From DASRDU01 sp035560235 (GTDB lineage Bacteria; Acidobacteriota; Blastocatellia; RBC074): 24,743 bases of DNA. The notes under the pieces are model-generated. The model did no database searches and was not told the origin of the DNA. It saw only the letters and a list, made by a program, of their open reading frames with translations. Location of the stretch: the NCBI GenBank assembly GCA_035560235.1, contig DATMAG010000062.1, forward strand, positions 1 to 24,743, given 5' to 3'. Below, one piece after another: positions 7,302 through 23,306 of the stretch. Made by a program: the position numbers and the translations under genes. Within the stretch, counting starts at the first letter, position 1. Every line of letters starts with the position of its first letter.

Positions 7302-7631
7302 ATGATTGACACCAAAGGAACCACAAAGGAAAGGCTGCTCGAAAAGGCCGCACACGCGGGAGCGCAGGTCGCTCAGGCGGCAGTAGCGGCTGAGCGTGTG
7401 AAGGAGCGAATCAATCACGCCGTCGAGGACAGTGTGACTGCGGCCAGACGCACGGCCAGGCGCACTCGTCACGCGGCTGAAGACCTGGTTGATGAAACGA
7501 CTTATCGCATCAAGCGTGAGCCGCTGCGCGCCGTCGCGGTTATGTTTGGCGTCGGCTTCGGCCTCGGCGCGCTGACCAGTCTGCTCATCGCGCACACTGT
7601 CAGCAGGAAAAGCTGCGACAACGCAGCCTGA
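7302..7631 (+). CDS. DUF883/ElaB-YqjD-like membrane-anchored protein
   Basis: A 109-residue protein with an ideal AAGGAGGT site upstream of the ATG at 7302. Residues 1-75 are a long, Ala-, Arg- and Glu-rich amphipathic helix with no Pro. Residues about 77-98 form one transmembrane segment (AVAVMFGVGFGLGALTSLL), followed by a short basic tail. This architecture matches the DUF883 (ElaB/YqjD) family, whose Escherichia coli members are inner-membrane proteins linked to stationary phase and ribosome binding. Assignment is by architecture, not by close sequence recall. It lies 192 bases after ftsH in the same direction and fits the stress theme. Confidence 0.7.
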   Translation: MIDTKGTTKERLLEKAAHAGAQVAQAAVAAERVKERINHAVEDSVTAARRTARRTRHAAEDLVDETTYRIKREPLRAVAVMFGVGFGLGALTSLLIAHTVSRKSCDNAA

Positions 7632-7690
7632 AACTCTGCCCTGAAGCAAAGCATAAAAGCCCGGTTCGCGCATCGGCATTTTCGTTTCTG

Positions 7691-7745
7691 CGCTCACTGC
7701 GCCTGCGGCGTGAAACTGCATTTCATGTCGCAGGCGCAGTGAGCG
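7691..7745. repeat. Long perfect hairpin (17-bp arms)
   Basis: CGCTCACTGCGCCTGCG at 7691-7707 is exactly complementary to CGCAGGCGCAGTGAGCG at 7729-7745. The loop contains a second inner stem (TGAAA at 7711-7715 with TTTCA at 7721-7725), so the whole 55 bases can fold into one rod. It lies between the DUF883-like gene and purH. There is no T-run on either side, so it is not a textbook intrinsic terminator. It could be a REP-like element, a processing or stability stem, or a factor-assisted terminator. Confidence 0.8.
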
Positions 7746-7861
7746 GAATCAGTTCCCCATTCGATTTCATTTCTCAGCAGGGAGTCGTATAAAATCAGCT
7801 CTACTCCCTGCGTCATCTGAAAATCCGAAAAACACTTCCAGCAAACTCCAGGAGAACAACA

Positions 7862-9466
7862 GTGTCAGACCATTCACTGAAGAAGATCAGGCGGGCGCTC
7901 ATCAGCGTTTCGAACAAGACGGGCATTGTGCAGCTTGCGCAGGCGCTCTCGCGACACGGCATCGAACTCGTTTCGACCGGCGGCACGGCGCGGCTGCTGC
8001 GCGAACAGGGGCTTGAGGTCAGGGATGTTTCCGACCTCACGGGCTTTCCCGAAATGCTCGACGGGCGCGTCAAGACGCTGCATCCTAAAGTTCACGGCGG
8101 CATTCTCGGCATCCGCGACAATCAGGAACATCAGCAGCAGATGCAGGCGCAGCAGATTGCGCCGATTGATCTGGTCGTCGTCAATCTCTATCCCTTCCGC
8201 GAAACGATTGCCAAACCCGGCGTGAAACTTGAAGACGCCATCGAAAACATTGACATCGGCGGCCCGGCGATGATTCGTTCCGCCGCCAAGAATCACGCGG
8301 ATGTGGCAGTCGTCGTCGAACCCGCCGATTACGAAAGAGTCAGCGCCGAACTCGATCAGCACGACGGCGCCCTGTCGCAGGGGACGCGGTTCGAGCTTGC
8401 CGTCACGGCTTTTCGTCACACGGCGGCTTATGACCGTGACATTGCGAAGTTTCTTTCAGGTGTCGGCGCTGAAGCGCCGGAGGCTTTTCCGGCTGAGCTG
8501 GATCTGTCGCTCAGGAAGGTGAGCGATCTGCGTTACGGCGAAAATCCGCATCAGCGCGCGGCGCTCTATCAACTGGCAGGCGCAAATGAAACGGGCGTGG
8601 CGAATGCCGAACAGTTGCAGGGCAGGGAGCTGTCCTACAACAACCTGATTGATGCTGACGGCGCGTGGAATCTGATCATTGAAATGCACCGGATACAAAT
8701 GGCCGGGACTGACAACCCGCTGCATTCGTGCGCGATCATCAAGCATACGAACCCGTGCGGCGCGGGCGTGGCCGGCAGCGCGCGCGAAGCGTTTCTGAAT
8801 GCCAAAGCCACCGATCCGGTTTCGGCCTTTGGCGGGATCATCGCTTTTTCACGCACGGTGGATGAAGAGGCCGCGCGCGAAATCGCCGAGATGTTTGCCG
8901 AAGTCATCATTGCGCCTGATTTCACGGCAGACGCCCGGCAGGTGCTGGCGGCAAAGAAGAACCTGCGCGTGCTGCGGATGGGCGAAGCGGGTCTGGCCGC
9001 GAGCGGGCAGTCGCTCGAATTCAGAAAGATCAGCGGCGGCGTACTTGTGCAGGATCAGGACAGCGAACTGATTGATGAAGCGAAGCTGCAGGTCGTGACC
9101 GAGCGGCGCCCGACTCCGGCTGAACTGAGCGCGCTGCGCTTTGCGTGGGCCATCTGCAAACACGTCAAATCGAACGCAATCGTTTATGCCAGTGAACATC
9201 AGCTCGTCGGCGTCGGCGCGGGGCAGATGTCGCGGGTGGATTCAGTCAGGATCGGCGCAATGAAAGCGCAGCTTCCGCTCGGCGGCACCGTGCTGGCGTC
9301 AGATGCCTTCTTCCCCTTCCGCGACGGCGTTGACGAGGCCGCGAAACACGGCATCACCGCCATCATTCAGCCCGGCGGTTCAGTGCGCGACGCTGAAGTC
9401 ATTCAGGCCGCCAATGAACACGGCCTGGCGATGCTCTTTACCGGGCTGCGCCATTTCAAACACTGA
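7862..9466 (+). CDS. purH: Bifunctional AICAR formyltransferase / IMP cyclohydrolase
   Basis: A 534-residue cytoplasmic enzyme for the last two steps of purine synthesis: AICAR is formylated with 10-formyl-THF and cyclised to IMP. The start is a GTG at 7862 with CCAGGAG ten bases upstream; the protein then aligns with the family from its first strand. The IMP cyclohydrolase (MGS-like) domain occupies about 1-190 with STGGTA, FPEMLDGRVKTLHPKVHGG and DIGGPAMIRSAAKNH. The AICAR transformylase part has LRYGENPHQ, IKHTNPCG (the catalytic Lys-His pair), DPVSAFGG and the C-terminal block SDAFFPFRDG to FTGLRHFKH. Length is normal. It stands alone, with no other pur gene nearby. A possible -10 (TATAAA, 7788-7793) lies upstream, without a clear -35. 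Confidence 0.98.
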   Translation: MSDHSLKKIRRALISVSNKTGIVQLAQALSRHGIELVSTGGTARLLREQGLEVRDVSDLTGFPEMLDGRVKTLHPKVHGGILGIRDNQEHQQQMQAQQIAPIDLVVVNLYPFRETIAKPGVKLEDAIENIDIGGPAMIRSAAKNHADVAVVVEPADYERVSAELDQHDGALSQGTRFELAVTAFRHTAAYDRDIAKFLSGVGAEAPEAFPAELDLSLRKVSDLRYGENPHQRAALYQLAGANETGVANAEQLQGRELSYNNLIDADGAWNLIIEMHRIQMAGTDNPLHSCAIIKHTNPCGAGVAGSAREAFLNAKATDPVSAFGGIIAFSRTVDEEAAREIAEMFAEVIIAPDFTADARQVLAAKKNLRVLRMGEAGLAASGQSLEFRKISGGVLVQDQDSELIDEAKLQVVTERRPTPAELSALRFAWAICKHVKSNAIVYASEHQLVGVGAGQMSRVDSVRIGAMKAQLPLGGTVLASDAFFPFRDGVDEAAKHGITAIIQPGGSVRDAEVIQAANEHGLAMLFTGLRHFKH

Positions 9467-9474
9467 AAAATGAA

Positions 9475-9514
9475 AGGCGGAAGATCGCTGAGACATTTCA
9501 GCGACCTTCCGCCT
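9475..9514. terminator. Convergent terminator hairpin between purH and the seven-repeat gene
   Basis: AGGCGGAAG-A-TCGCTGA (9475-9491) pairs with TCAGCGA-C-CTTCCGCCT (9498-9514): 16 of 17 positions pair, with a six-base loop. On the minus strand the stem is followed by TTCATTTTTC, a good T-tract, so it should terminate the minus-strand gene. For purH, whose stop is at 9464-9466, the same stem lacks a T-tract and may only weaken read-through. Confidence 0.8.
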
Positions 9515-9538
9515 GAGGAATCCACCGGTTCTGACGGC

Positions 9539-11029
9539 TTATTTGTTCTGTGCGACCTTGAGGTCGGCAATTCTGTCGCCGCGTTTGACCAGATACCGCA
9601 GCCCCTTCTCAGCATCCCATATAAACAGGCCGATGGTGGCTGTGTTCTTGACCTGGCCGTAAAAGACGACCTGGCCCTGGTCATTTATCGTTACGCTGGC
9701 AAAGTTATTGAAGACATCCTTCTCAGTCCCCGGAACCGGATCTTCAGCGCGGGCGATGATCTGGACGCCTTTGGCTGTTTTGACGAAGATGCCGCGCGTC
9801 CGGCCCCCGTAAAAGCCGATGAAGGCAACTTCACCACGCGCATTGATGGCGGGTGAGGAGAAGCCGGAAAATTCAGCCCCCGTATCGCCCACCGGGTCCT
9901 TCGTTCTGACGAGCAGCCTGGCCGGGCCTTCCTTGTCGGCCTCTTTGACAAACAATCCGCGACCGGCATTCGGGCCATCAAAGAACCCGACGAAGGCTAC
10001 ATCACCACGATTGCTGATTGAAGGAGCGAGGTTGCCGAAGCCGATAAACCTGCCTTCCGGCACCGGCGCTTCCCGGCCCTGCTGCGCGACGAGTTCGACG
10101 CCCTTTTCGCGTTTGACGAAGATGCCGCCGCTGTCACCGAGGCGCACGAAGAAAGCGACTTCGCCACGTTCGTTGAGAGCGGACGGATAGAAGTGTTCGG
10201 AGTAAACCATCCGGCCTTCAGCCACTGACGGCTGGCCGCTGCGCACCAGCAGGCTGAGCTTTGGCGGATTCTGTGTCGAGTCGAGGTAAAACAACCCGCG
10301 CCCGTCCGGATCAACATAGGTGCCGACGAAGGTCAGCATCCCTTTTGAATTGAAGCTCGGATTGCCGAGATTGCTGAAATGCGACGGCATTCTGGGAACT
10401 TCCTGTCCCATTTCAGCCAGCAGACGCAGTCCCTTGGCGTCCCTGATGAAGATTCCCGACTTGCCCTGTTCAGAATAATAGGCGGCCTGTGGCTGCTGGC
10501 CCGGCGCAACGGTCGGCCCGCCCGTCTGTCCACCGTTGCGCGGAGCGAGATGCCCGTAAGTCCCGATAAAGACCAGTTCGCTGTTTTCGTTGATGGTCGG
10601 ATTGCTGAAATCGGTCAGCGGCTCGTCAAGGTTCACAGCCTTGTCGCCGTCGCGCACGACCAGGCGCAGCCCGGCTGATGATTTCACAAAGATCCCGCGC
10701 CCGACGCCCTGCGGCGAGTCAGGCGAGATGAACCGGCCCCAGAAAGCGACTTCGCCCTTGTTGTTGATGTCCGGGAAGCCCATCACACCAATCTGCCCCG
10801 GTTCCAGTTTCGGCGGCTCAGGCCGGGCCAGTTCGCCGCGGCTGCGCTCGGTGATGGCGACCGGGCCGTCATCCTGCTCCTTCTTCTGCCCCTGCGGCTT
10901 TGGCTCATTCCCCTTCGCCTTCTCCTGCCCGCCCGGCTGAGCCAGCGGGCGAGCAGAAAGGCTCACCGCAAGCAGAGCGACAGCAATCAGGCTCAGGAAG
11001 AAAAGTCTCCTGGTTCCGCACATAGTCAT
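9539..11029 (-). CDS. Secreted seven-repeat protein, probable beta-propeller
   Basis: A 496-residue exported protein of unknown function. GAGGAGG lies four bases from the ATG at 11029 and ten from a second in-frame ATG at 11023; either may be used. Residues 7-27 are a signal peptide. A charged, Gln/Lys/Pro-rich linker spans about 30-80. Seven repeats of 50-80 residues then begin near 86, 144, 224, 282, 336, 393 and 446. Each follows the pattern P.IN..GEVAF.G, then a variable loop, RGIFVK...G, L.LVR.GD..P and F..F..P. Repeat 2 carries a Gly/Gln/Pro-rich insertion around 165-190. A seven-fold beta pattern of this size suggests a seven-bladed propeller; that fold is my inference. No catalytic residues are evident. 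It converges with purH and appears monocistronic. Confidence 0.85.
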   Translation of the reverse strand: MTMCGTRRLFFLSLIAVALLAVSLSARPLAQPGGQEKAKGNEPKPQGQKKEQDDGPVAITERSRGELARPEPPKLEPGQIGVMGFPDINNKGEVAFWGRFISPDSPQGVGRGIFVKSSAGLRLVVRDGDKAVNLDEPLTDFSNPTINENSELVFIGTYGHLAPRNGGQTGGPTVAPGQQPQAAYYSEQGKSGIFIRDAKGLRLLAEMGQEVPRMPSHFSNLGNPSFNSKGMLTFVGTYVDPDGRGLFYLDSTQNPPKLSLLVRSGQPSVAEGRMVYSEHFYPSALNERGEVAFFVRLGDSGGIFVKREKGVELVAQQGREAPVPEGRFIGFGNLAPSISNRGDVAFVGFFDGPNAGRGLFVKEADKEGPARLLVRTKDPVGDTGAEFSGFSSPAINARGEVAFIGFYGGRTRGIFVKTAKGVQIIARAEDPVPGTEKDVFNNFASVTINDQGQVVFYGQVKNTATIGLFIWDAEKGLRYLVKRGDRIADLKVAQNK

Positions 11030-11040
11030 TTGACCTCCTC

Positions 11041-11616
11041 AAATTTCCGGAATTGAGAAATCGGGACACTTGTTTCACGTCGAATCCGCTTCATCCGCGA
11101 CCCTGCCGGGCCAGTGGAAGGACACTGATTCAACGCTCCTTCAGGACGATTGTTCCAGACAGGCATGGTTCGGGATCTCTGCCAGTTGGTCTGTGTACTG
11201 CCCGGCATCTGAACGGGGCGTGAGGCACCGGACGAGCAGCCCTGCAACAATTTCACTGCCGCAGCGGCGACGAGTCTAACACACGTCACCGGAAGGGCAA
11301 AGAAGCCAGACAATAATCAAAAACCGATGGCAGATCTCTGACAAACCGGCGCCGACCCGCGCCTGGAACAAAGCCGCAAGCCACTTCTGCGCGCAACTCG
11401 CGGCCCTGCTTCGTCAGCCTTCAACTTTGCCCTGCCCGAATCCGGCTCAGTGACCGTGCCCCGGACAGGAAGGATCATCCTGAGCCAGGTTATTGAAGAA
11501 ACAGCCTCACGCGCCCCCTTCAGAATGACGACAGATCAGGCTGACACTTCGCTTCAATCACCCGGTCAGTTCAGACGGTCTGACTGACTGAGTGCTGACC
11601 GAATGACCTGACCCTG
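11041..11616. other. Gene-free intergenic region between rpoC and the seven-repeat gene
   Basis: Nearly 600 bases without a convincing gene. A 95-codon minus-strand frame (11026-11313) has no ribosome binding site, no recognisable motif and ends over the start of the seven-repeat gene. The region should hold the promoter of that gene near its left end, but I see no clear consensus. It contains two imperfect inverted repeats: one at 11474-11529, and one near 11564-11601 (CGGTCAG against CTGACCG). Confidence 0.5.
11474..11529. repeat. Imperfect inverted repeat, possible interspersed element
   Basis: ATCATCCTGA (11474-11483) is nearly complementary to TCAGAATGAC (11520-11529): 8 of 10 positions, with 36 bases between. 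GTCATYCTGA-type ends are common in intergenic repeats of several phyla, which is why I flag it. A single copy in this window cannot prove a family. Confidence 0.35.
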
Positions 11617-11655
11617 AAAACAAAAAGGCCGCAGAGGCTCTTCACCTCTGCGGCC
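11617..11655 (-). terminator. Rho-independent terminator of the rpoBC operon
   Basis: On the minus strand, GGCCGCAGAGG (11655-11645) pairs perfectly with CCTCTGCGGCC (11637-11627) around a seven-base loop. TTTTTGTTTT (11626-11617) follows at once. It starts 32 bases after the rpoC stop. This is a textbook intrinsic terminator and marks the end of the operon. Confidence 0.95.
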
Positions 11656-11686
11656 CTGTCTGATGATTCAATTCCGAACCGGAAGC

Positions 11687-16018
<4,332 letters not shown>

Positions 16019-16031
16019 TGCTTTCTCCGTT

Positions 16032-16109
16032 GTCAGTTGTCCGTTGTTTGTCGTCCGTGGTCAGCGCTCGTCAAAGGCGCTGACGAGCAACTGACTACGG
16101 ACAACTGAC
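16032..16109. repeat. Inverted-repeat element filling the rpoB-rpoC spacer
   Basis: GTCAGTTGTCCGT (16032-16044) is the exact reverse complement of ACGGACAACTGAC (16097-16109). Inside, TCAGCGC (16061-16067) pairs with GCGCTGA (16077-16083). Alternatively GCTCGTCA (16066-16073) pairs with TGACGAGC (16081-16088). The two inner stems exclude each other. The 78-base unit occupies almost the whole 95-base spacer. It resembles the GTTGTCAGTTG-type short interspersed repeats seen between genes in some bacteria. It may also modulate rpoC expression or mRNA processing. Confidence 0.8.
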
Positions 16110-16113
16110 CCAA

Positions 16114-20478
<4,365 letters not shown>

Positions 20479-20566
20479 TGCGATCAACCTTGTAAGCTGA
20501 GGGCCTGATGGGTTGCGAGCAGCCGTGAGGACTGCCAGAGACCGTGAGGCCGGACATGACAAAGCG

Positions 20567-20596
20567 GCGGCTCAAGGCGACACCTCGCCGAGCCGC
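20567..20596 (-). promoter_or_regulatory. Leader hairpin upstream of rpoB
   Basis: GCGGCTC-aa-GGCGA (20567-20580) pairs with TCGCC-GAGCCGC (20585-20596): twelve base pairs with a two-base bulge and a four-base loop, about 90 bases before the rpoB start. There is no T-run, so it is not a terminator. It may shape the rpoB 5' leader or be an RNase site. Confidence 0.5.
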
Positions 20597-20658
20597 GCGC
20601 TTTCGCAGTTGATTTGAAAACTTTGTTGATTGACTCTGCCCTTTTCTGATGATGCGGC

Positions 20659-20687
20659 AGTATAAGTAATTTCACCCTGCCCTGCAA
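20659..20687 (-). promoter_or_regulatory. Candidate internal promoter for rpoBC
   Basis: On the minus strand, TTGCAG (20687-20682) and TATACT (20664-20659) are separated by exactly 17 bases. The -10 is close to consensus and the -35 shares TTG. It sits just downstream of the rplL attenuator and about 180 bases upstream of the rpoB start, the right place to let rpoBC be transcribed separately from the ribosomal protein genes. Called by eye only. Confidence 0.5.
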
Positions 20688-20720
20688 TCCCCTCGGGGCA
20701 ACGCCTGGATTGTCCATCAA

Positions 20721-20760
20721 AAGCCGACAGATCAGACGCGTCAGCGGGCGTCTGATCTGT
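20721..20760 (-). terminator. Attenuator-like hairpin between rplL and rpoB
   Basis: ACAGATCAGACGC (minus strand 20760-20748) pairs perfectly with GCGTCTGATCTGT (20739-20727) around an eight-base loop. CGGCTTTTG follows. The stem is strong but the T-run is only four bases and starts three bases late, so partial termination is more likely than full. It begins 22 bases after the rplL stop. In Escherichia coli an attenuator in the same interval lowers rpoBC transcription relative to rplJL. Confidence 0.75.
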
Positions 20761-20782
20761 GGCCTGCTGAAAAAACCATCAA

Positions 20783-21172
20783 CTACTTCAGTTCGACAGT
20801 CGCACCGGCATCGGTGAGTTTCTTCCTGATCTCTTCAGCTTCAGCCTTGCTGACGCCTTCCTTGACCGGCTTCGGCGCGCCGTCAACCAGATCCTTGGCT
20901 TCCTTGAGGCCGAGGCTGGTGATCTCGCGAACGACCTTGATGACGTTGATCTTGTTGGCGCCGCCGCTGGTCAGCACGACGGTGAACTCATCCTTCTCTT
21001 CTGCCGCCGGAGCCGCCGCTGCCGCTGCGCCGCCGCCAGCCGGAGCCGCCGCCACTGCTGCTGCTGCCGCTGAAACGCCGAAGGTCTCTTCCATTGCCTT
21101 CACCAGCTCGGACGCTTCCAGCAGCGTCAGACCTTTGATCTCATTGAGAATTCCCTGAATCTTTTCCGACAT
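20783..21172 (-). CDS. rplL: 50S ribosomal protein L7/L12
   Basis: A 129-residue stalk protein that recruits elongation factors to the ribosome as dimers on L10. The ATG at 21172 (MSEKIQGILNEIKGL) is the family start; AGAGGAT lies about eleven bases upstream. The N-terminal dimerisation helix pair covers 1-33. An Ala/Gly/Pro hinge covers about 34-62 and is longer than usual. The C-terminal domain has EFTVVLTSGGANKINVIKVVREITSLGLKEAK and ends in ATVELK. It follows rplJ after an unusually long 245-base spacer. Confidence 0.98.
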   Translation of the reverse strand: MSEKIQGILNEIKGLTLLEASELVKAMEETFGVSAAAAAVAAAPAGGGAAAAAAPAAEEKDEFTVVLTSGGANKINVIKVVREITSLGLKEAKDLVDGAPKPVKEGVSKAEAEEIRKKLTDAGATVELK

Positions 21173-21370
21173 AACTAAATTATCCTCTCTGCGGTAATCG
21201 CTTCTTGTTTCAATTGACTGAATGCGCCGCAGCAACCGAAAGCCGGGGCTGCCTCGCCTCCGCTTTTCTCAAGTCCTGACTGACGGCGCGCGAACCGACC
21301 GGCACAGGGCATCACTCCTGCGCGCGGGTCTTCGTGCGTCGGCTGCGTACTGACAAGGCAACACAGCCTT

Positions 21371-21415
21371 TGTAAATCTCAAATCCCTGTTTCAAATCTC
21401 AGATTTCAAATCCGG
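21371..21415. repeat. AT-rich palindromic sequence in the rplJ-rplL spacer
   Basis: AAATCT-C-AGATTT (21394-21406) is a perfect odd palindrome set in a run of repeated CAAATC / AATCTC words (CAAATC three times within 35 bases). It starts directly after the rplJ stop. It shares the word AAATCTCA and the AT-rich style of the element in the rplA-rplK spacer, so both may belong to one short interspersed repeat family. Confidence 0.5.
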
Positions 21416-21417
21416 GA

Positions 21418-21951
21418 TCACGCCTGTCCCTGCGCTTCCTTCTGCTTCGCCACCTCGCTCACCACGACCGCCAGGTTGCGAGCCACGCCGTTGAGGGCGA
21501 CGGCCATCCGCTGCGCGCCCGAATTGATCAGGAACATCATCCTGCTGATCAGTTCTTCCTTCGACGGCATCGAGGCCAGCGCGTCAATGTCCTTAACGCT
21601 GATGACGCGGCCTTCGACCACACCGGCCTTGAAGGAGAACTTCGCATTCTCTTTGGCAAACTTCGAGAGCGCCCTGGCCAGCGCCACCACATCATTTTCA
21701 GTCCAGGCAATCGCGGTCATTCCGCCAAAATGATCCCTGAGCGGTTCGAGCGGCGTGCCGGTGACAGCCAGACGGCCCAGCGTGTTTTTGACCACGCGGT
21801 AATTCAACTGCGCCTCGCGCAGCGCGCGGCGCAACTGCCCGTCCTGCTCAACGGTCAGCCCTTCAAAGCCGACGAGCAGCGCATTGTTCTTTCCCTGGAA
21901 CTCACTTTTCAGGAAGTCGAGTTCTTCCTGCTTCTGCATTTTTGTTTTCAT
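21418..21951 (-). CDS. rplJ: 50S ribosomal protein L10
   Basis: A 177-residue protein that anchors L7/L12 dimers to 23S rRNA at the base of the stalk. The ATG at 21951 (MKTKMQKQEELDFL) matches the usual N-terminus; the open frame to 22002 would add 17 residues not typical of the family, and GGGA precedes the chosen start. The N-terminal globular domain has GFEGLTV and YRVVKNTLGRLA. The C-terminal part is the long helix that carries L7/L12, ending in KQKEAQGQA. L10 usually represses its own operon by binding the rplJ leader; a small GGCTCA/TGAGCC hairpin at 21972-21986 lies there. Confidence 0.97.
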   Translation of the reverse strand: MKTKMQKQEELDFLKSEFQGKNNALLVGFEGLTVEQDGQLRRALREAQLNYRVVKNTLGRLAVTGTPLEPLRDHFGGMTAIAWTENDVVALARALSKFAKENAKFSFKAGVVEGRVISVKDIDALASMPSKEELISRMMFLINSGAQRMAVALNGVARNLAVVVSEVAKQKEAQGQA

Positions 21952-21971
21952 GGCAAATTTCCCAGTCCTGC

Positions 21972-21986
21972 GGCTCAAGCTGAGCC
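21972..21986 (-). promoter_or_regulatory. Small hairpin in the rplJ leader
   Basis: GGCTCA (21972-21977) and TGAGCC (21981-21986) form a perfect six-pair stem with a three-base loop, 20 bases before the rplJ start. In many bacteria the rplJ leader carries an L10-binding structure. The full consensus with its kink-turn is not evident to me in this 83-base spacer, so this is only a candidate part of it. Confidence 0.35.
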
Positions 21987-22034
21987 TGATGAATCTTTCC
22001 ACTCAGCGCGACAACAACCAGACTGACCTGACGA

Positions 22035-22721
22035 TTACACGCCGAACTCAGCCGGATTGAGCAGCACGCCCGGCCCCATCGTTGACGCCACGTTCATCTT
22101 CCTGACGTAACGCCCCTTTGCTGTTGCGGGCCTGGCCTTGATGACCGCGTCAATCAATGTTTTTGCGTTCTCGACAATCCGCGTGGTGTCGAATGAAACC
22201 TTGCCAACCGGAACGTGAATGACGCCGGTCTTGTCCACGCGAAATTCGACCTTGCCCGCCTTGGTCTCCTTCACGGCGTTCGCCACATCGAGCGTCACGG
22301 TGCCGGTCTTCGGGTTCGGCATCAGGCCGCGCGGGCCCAAGATTTTGCCGAGCGTTCCGACCAGTTTCATCATATCGGGCGTTGCAATCAGCGCGTCAAA
22401 ATCAAGGAAGCCGCCCTTGATTCTTTCGACCAGATCTTCAGCTCCGACGATATCGGCCCCGGCTTCCTGAGCCTCGCGCTGTTTGTCGCCAGCGGCGAGG
22501 ACGGCGACGCGCTTCGATTTGCCGAGTCCGTGCGGGAGCACAACCGTGCCGCGCACATTCTGATCGGCCTTGCGCGGGTCAACACCGAGCACCATCGTCA
22601 GTTCGACGGTCTCATCGAATTTCGCAAAAGCGATCTTCCTGACCAGCCCTGCAGCATCGGCCAGCGAGTATGGCCTGCGCTCAACCTGGGCGAGCGCGGC
22701 GGTAAATTTCTTTCCTGCCAT
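22035..22721 (-). CDS. rplA: 50S ribosomal protein L1
   Basis: A 228-residue protein of the L1 stalk, which guides E-site tRNA release and binds 23S rRNA. AAAGGATCA precedes the ATG at 22721. Family blocks seen are FDETVELTMVLGVDPRKADQ, RGTVVLPHG, the LGKILGPRGLMPNPK loop and the C-terminal MNVASTMGPG. Length is normal. It lies downstream of rplK after a 150-base spacer that contains an inverted repeat. Confidence 0.99.
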   Translation of the reverse strand: MAGKKFTAALAQVERRPYSLADAAGLVRKIAFAKFDETVELTMVLGVDPRKADQNVRGTVVLPHGLGKSKRVAVLAAGDKQREAQEAGADIVGAEDLVERIKGGFLDFDALIATPDMMKLVGTLGKILGPRGLMPNPKTGTVTLDVANAVKETKAGKVEFRVDKTGVIHVPVGKVSFDTTRIVENAKTLIDAVIKARPATAKGRYVRKMNVASTMGPGVLLNPAEFGV

Positions 22722-22783
22722 GTTTGATCCTTTCAGGTCTTAACGTGCCGCTGCGAAGAAGCGTCGGGCACTCCCTTTTTCAA

Positions 22784-22870
22784 TTCGGATTTGAGAGTGC
22801 AGATTGGAAATTGAGAAAGCCAGAGCAACTGTCTGTTCAATTTGCAATCTGAAATCTCAACTCTGAAATT
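22784..22870. repeat. Inverted-repeat element in the rplA-rplK spacer
   Basis: CAGATTGGAAATTGA (22800-22814) and TCAATTTGCAATCTG (22837-22851) are complementary at 14 of 15 positions, with a 22-base loop. The flanks carry further loosely matched TTTGAGAG / CTCAACTCTGAAA words. The element is clearly more AT-rich than the flanking genes. It lies between two ribosomal protein genes normally separated by few bases. It may be a short mobile repeat, or a stem that affects rplA translation. Confidence 0.7.
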
Positions 22871-22871
22871 C

Positions 22872-23294
<423 letters not shown>

Positions 23295-23306
23295 AAAATC
23301 TGTACT

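Noticed and set aside
11026..11313. 95-codon minus-strand frame upstream of the seven-repeat gene
   Set aside because: No ribosome binding site, no motif, ends over the start of the next gene; probably chance.
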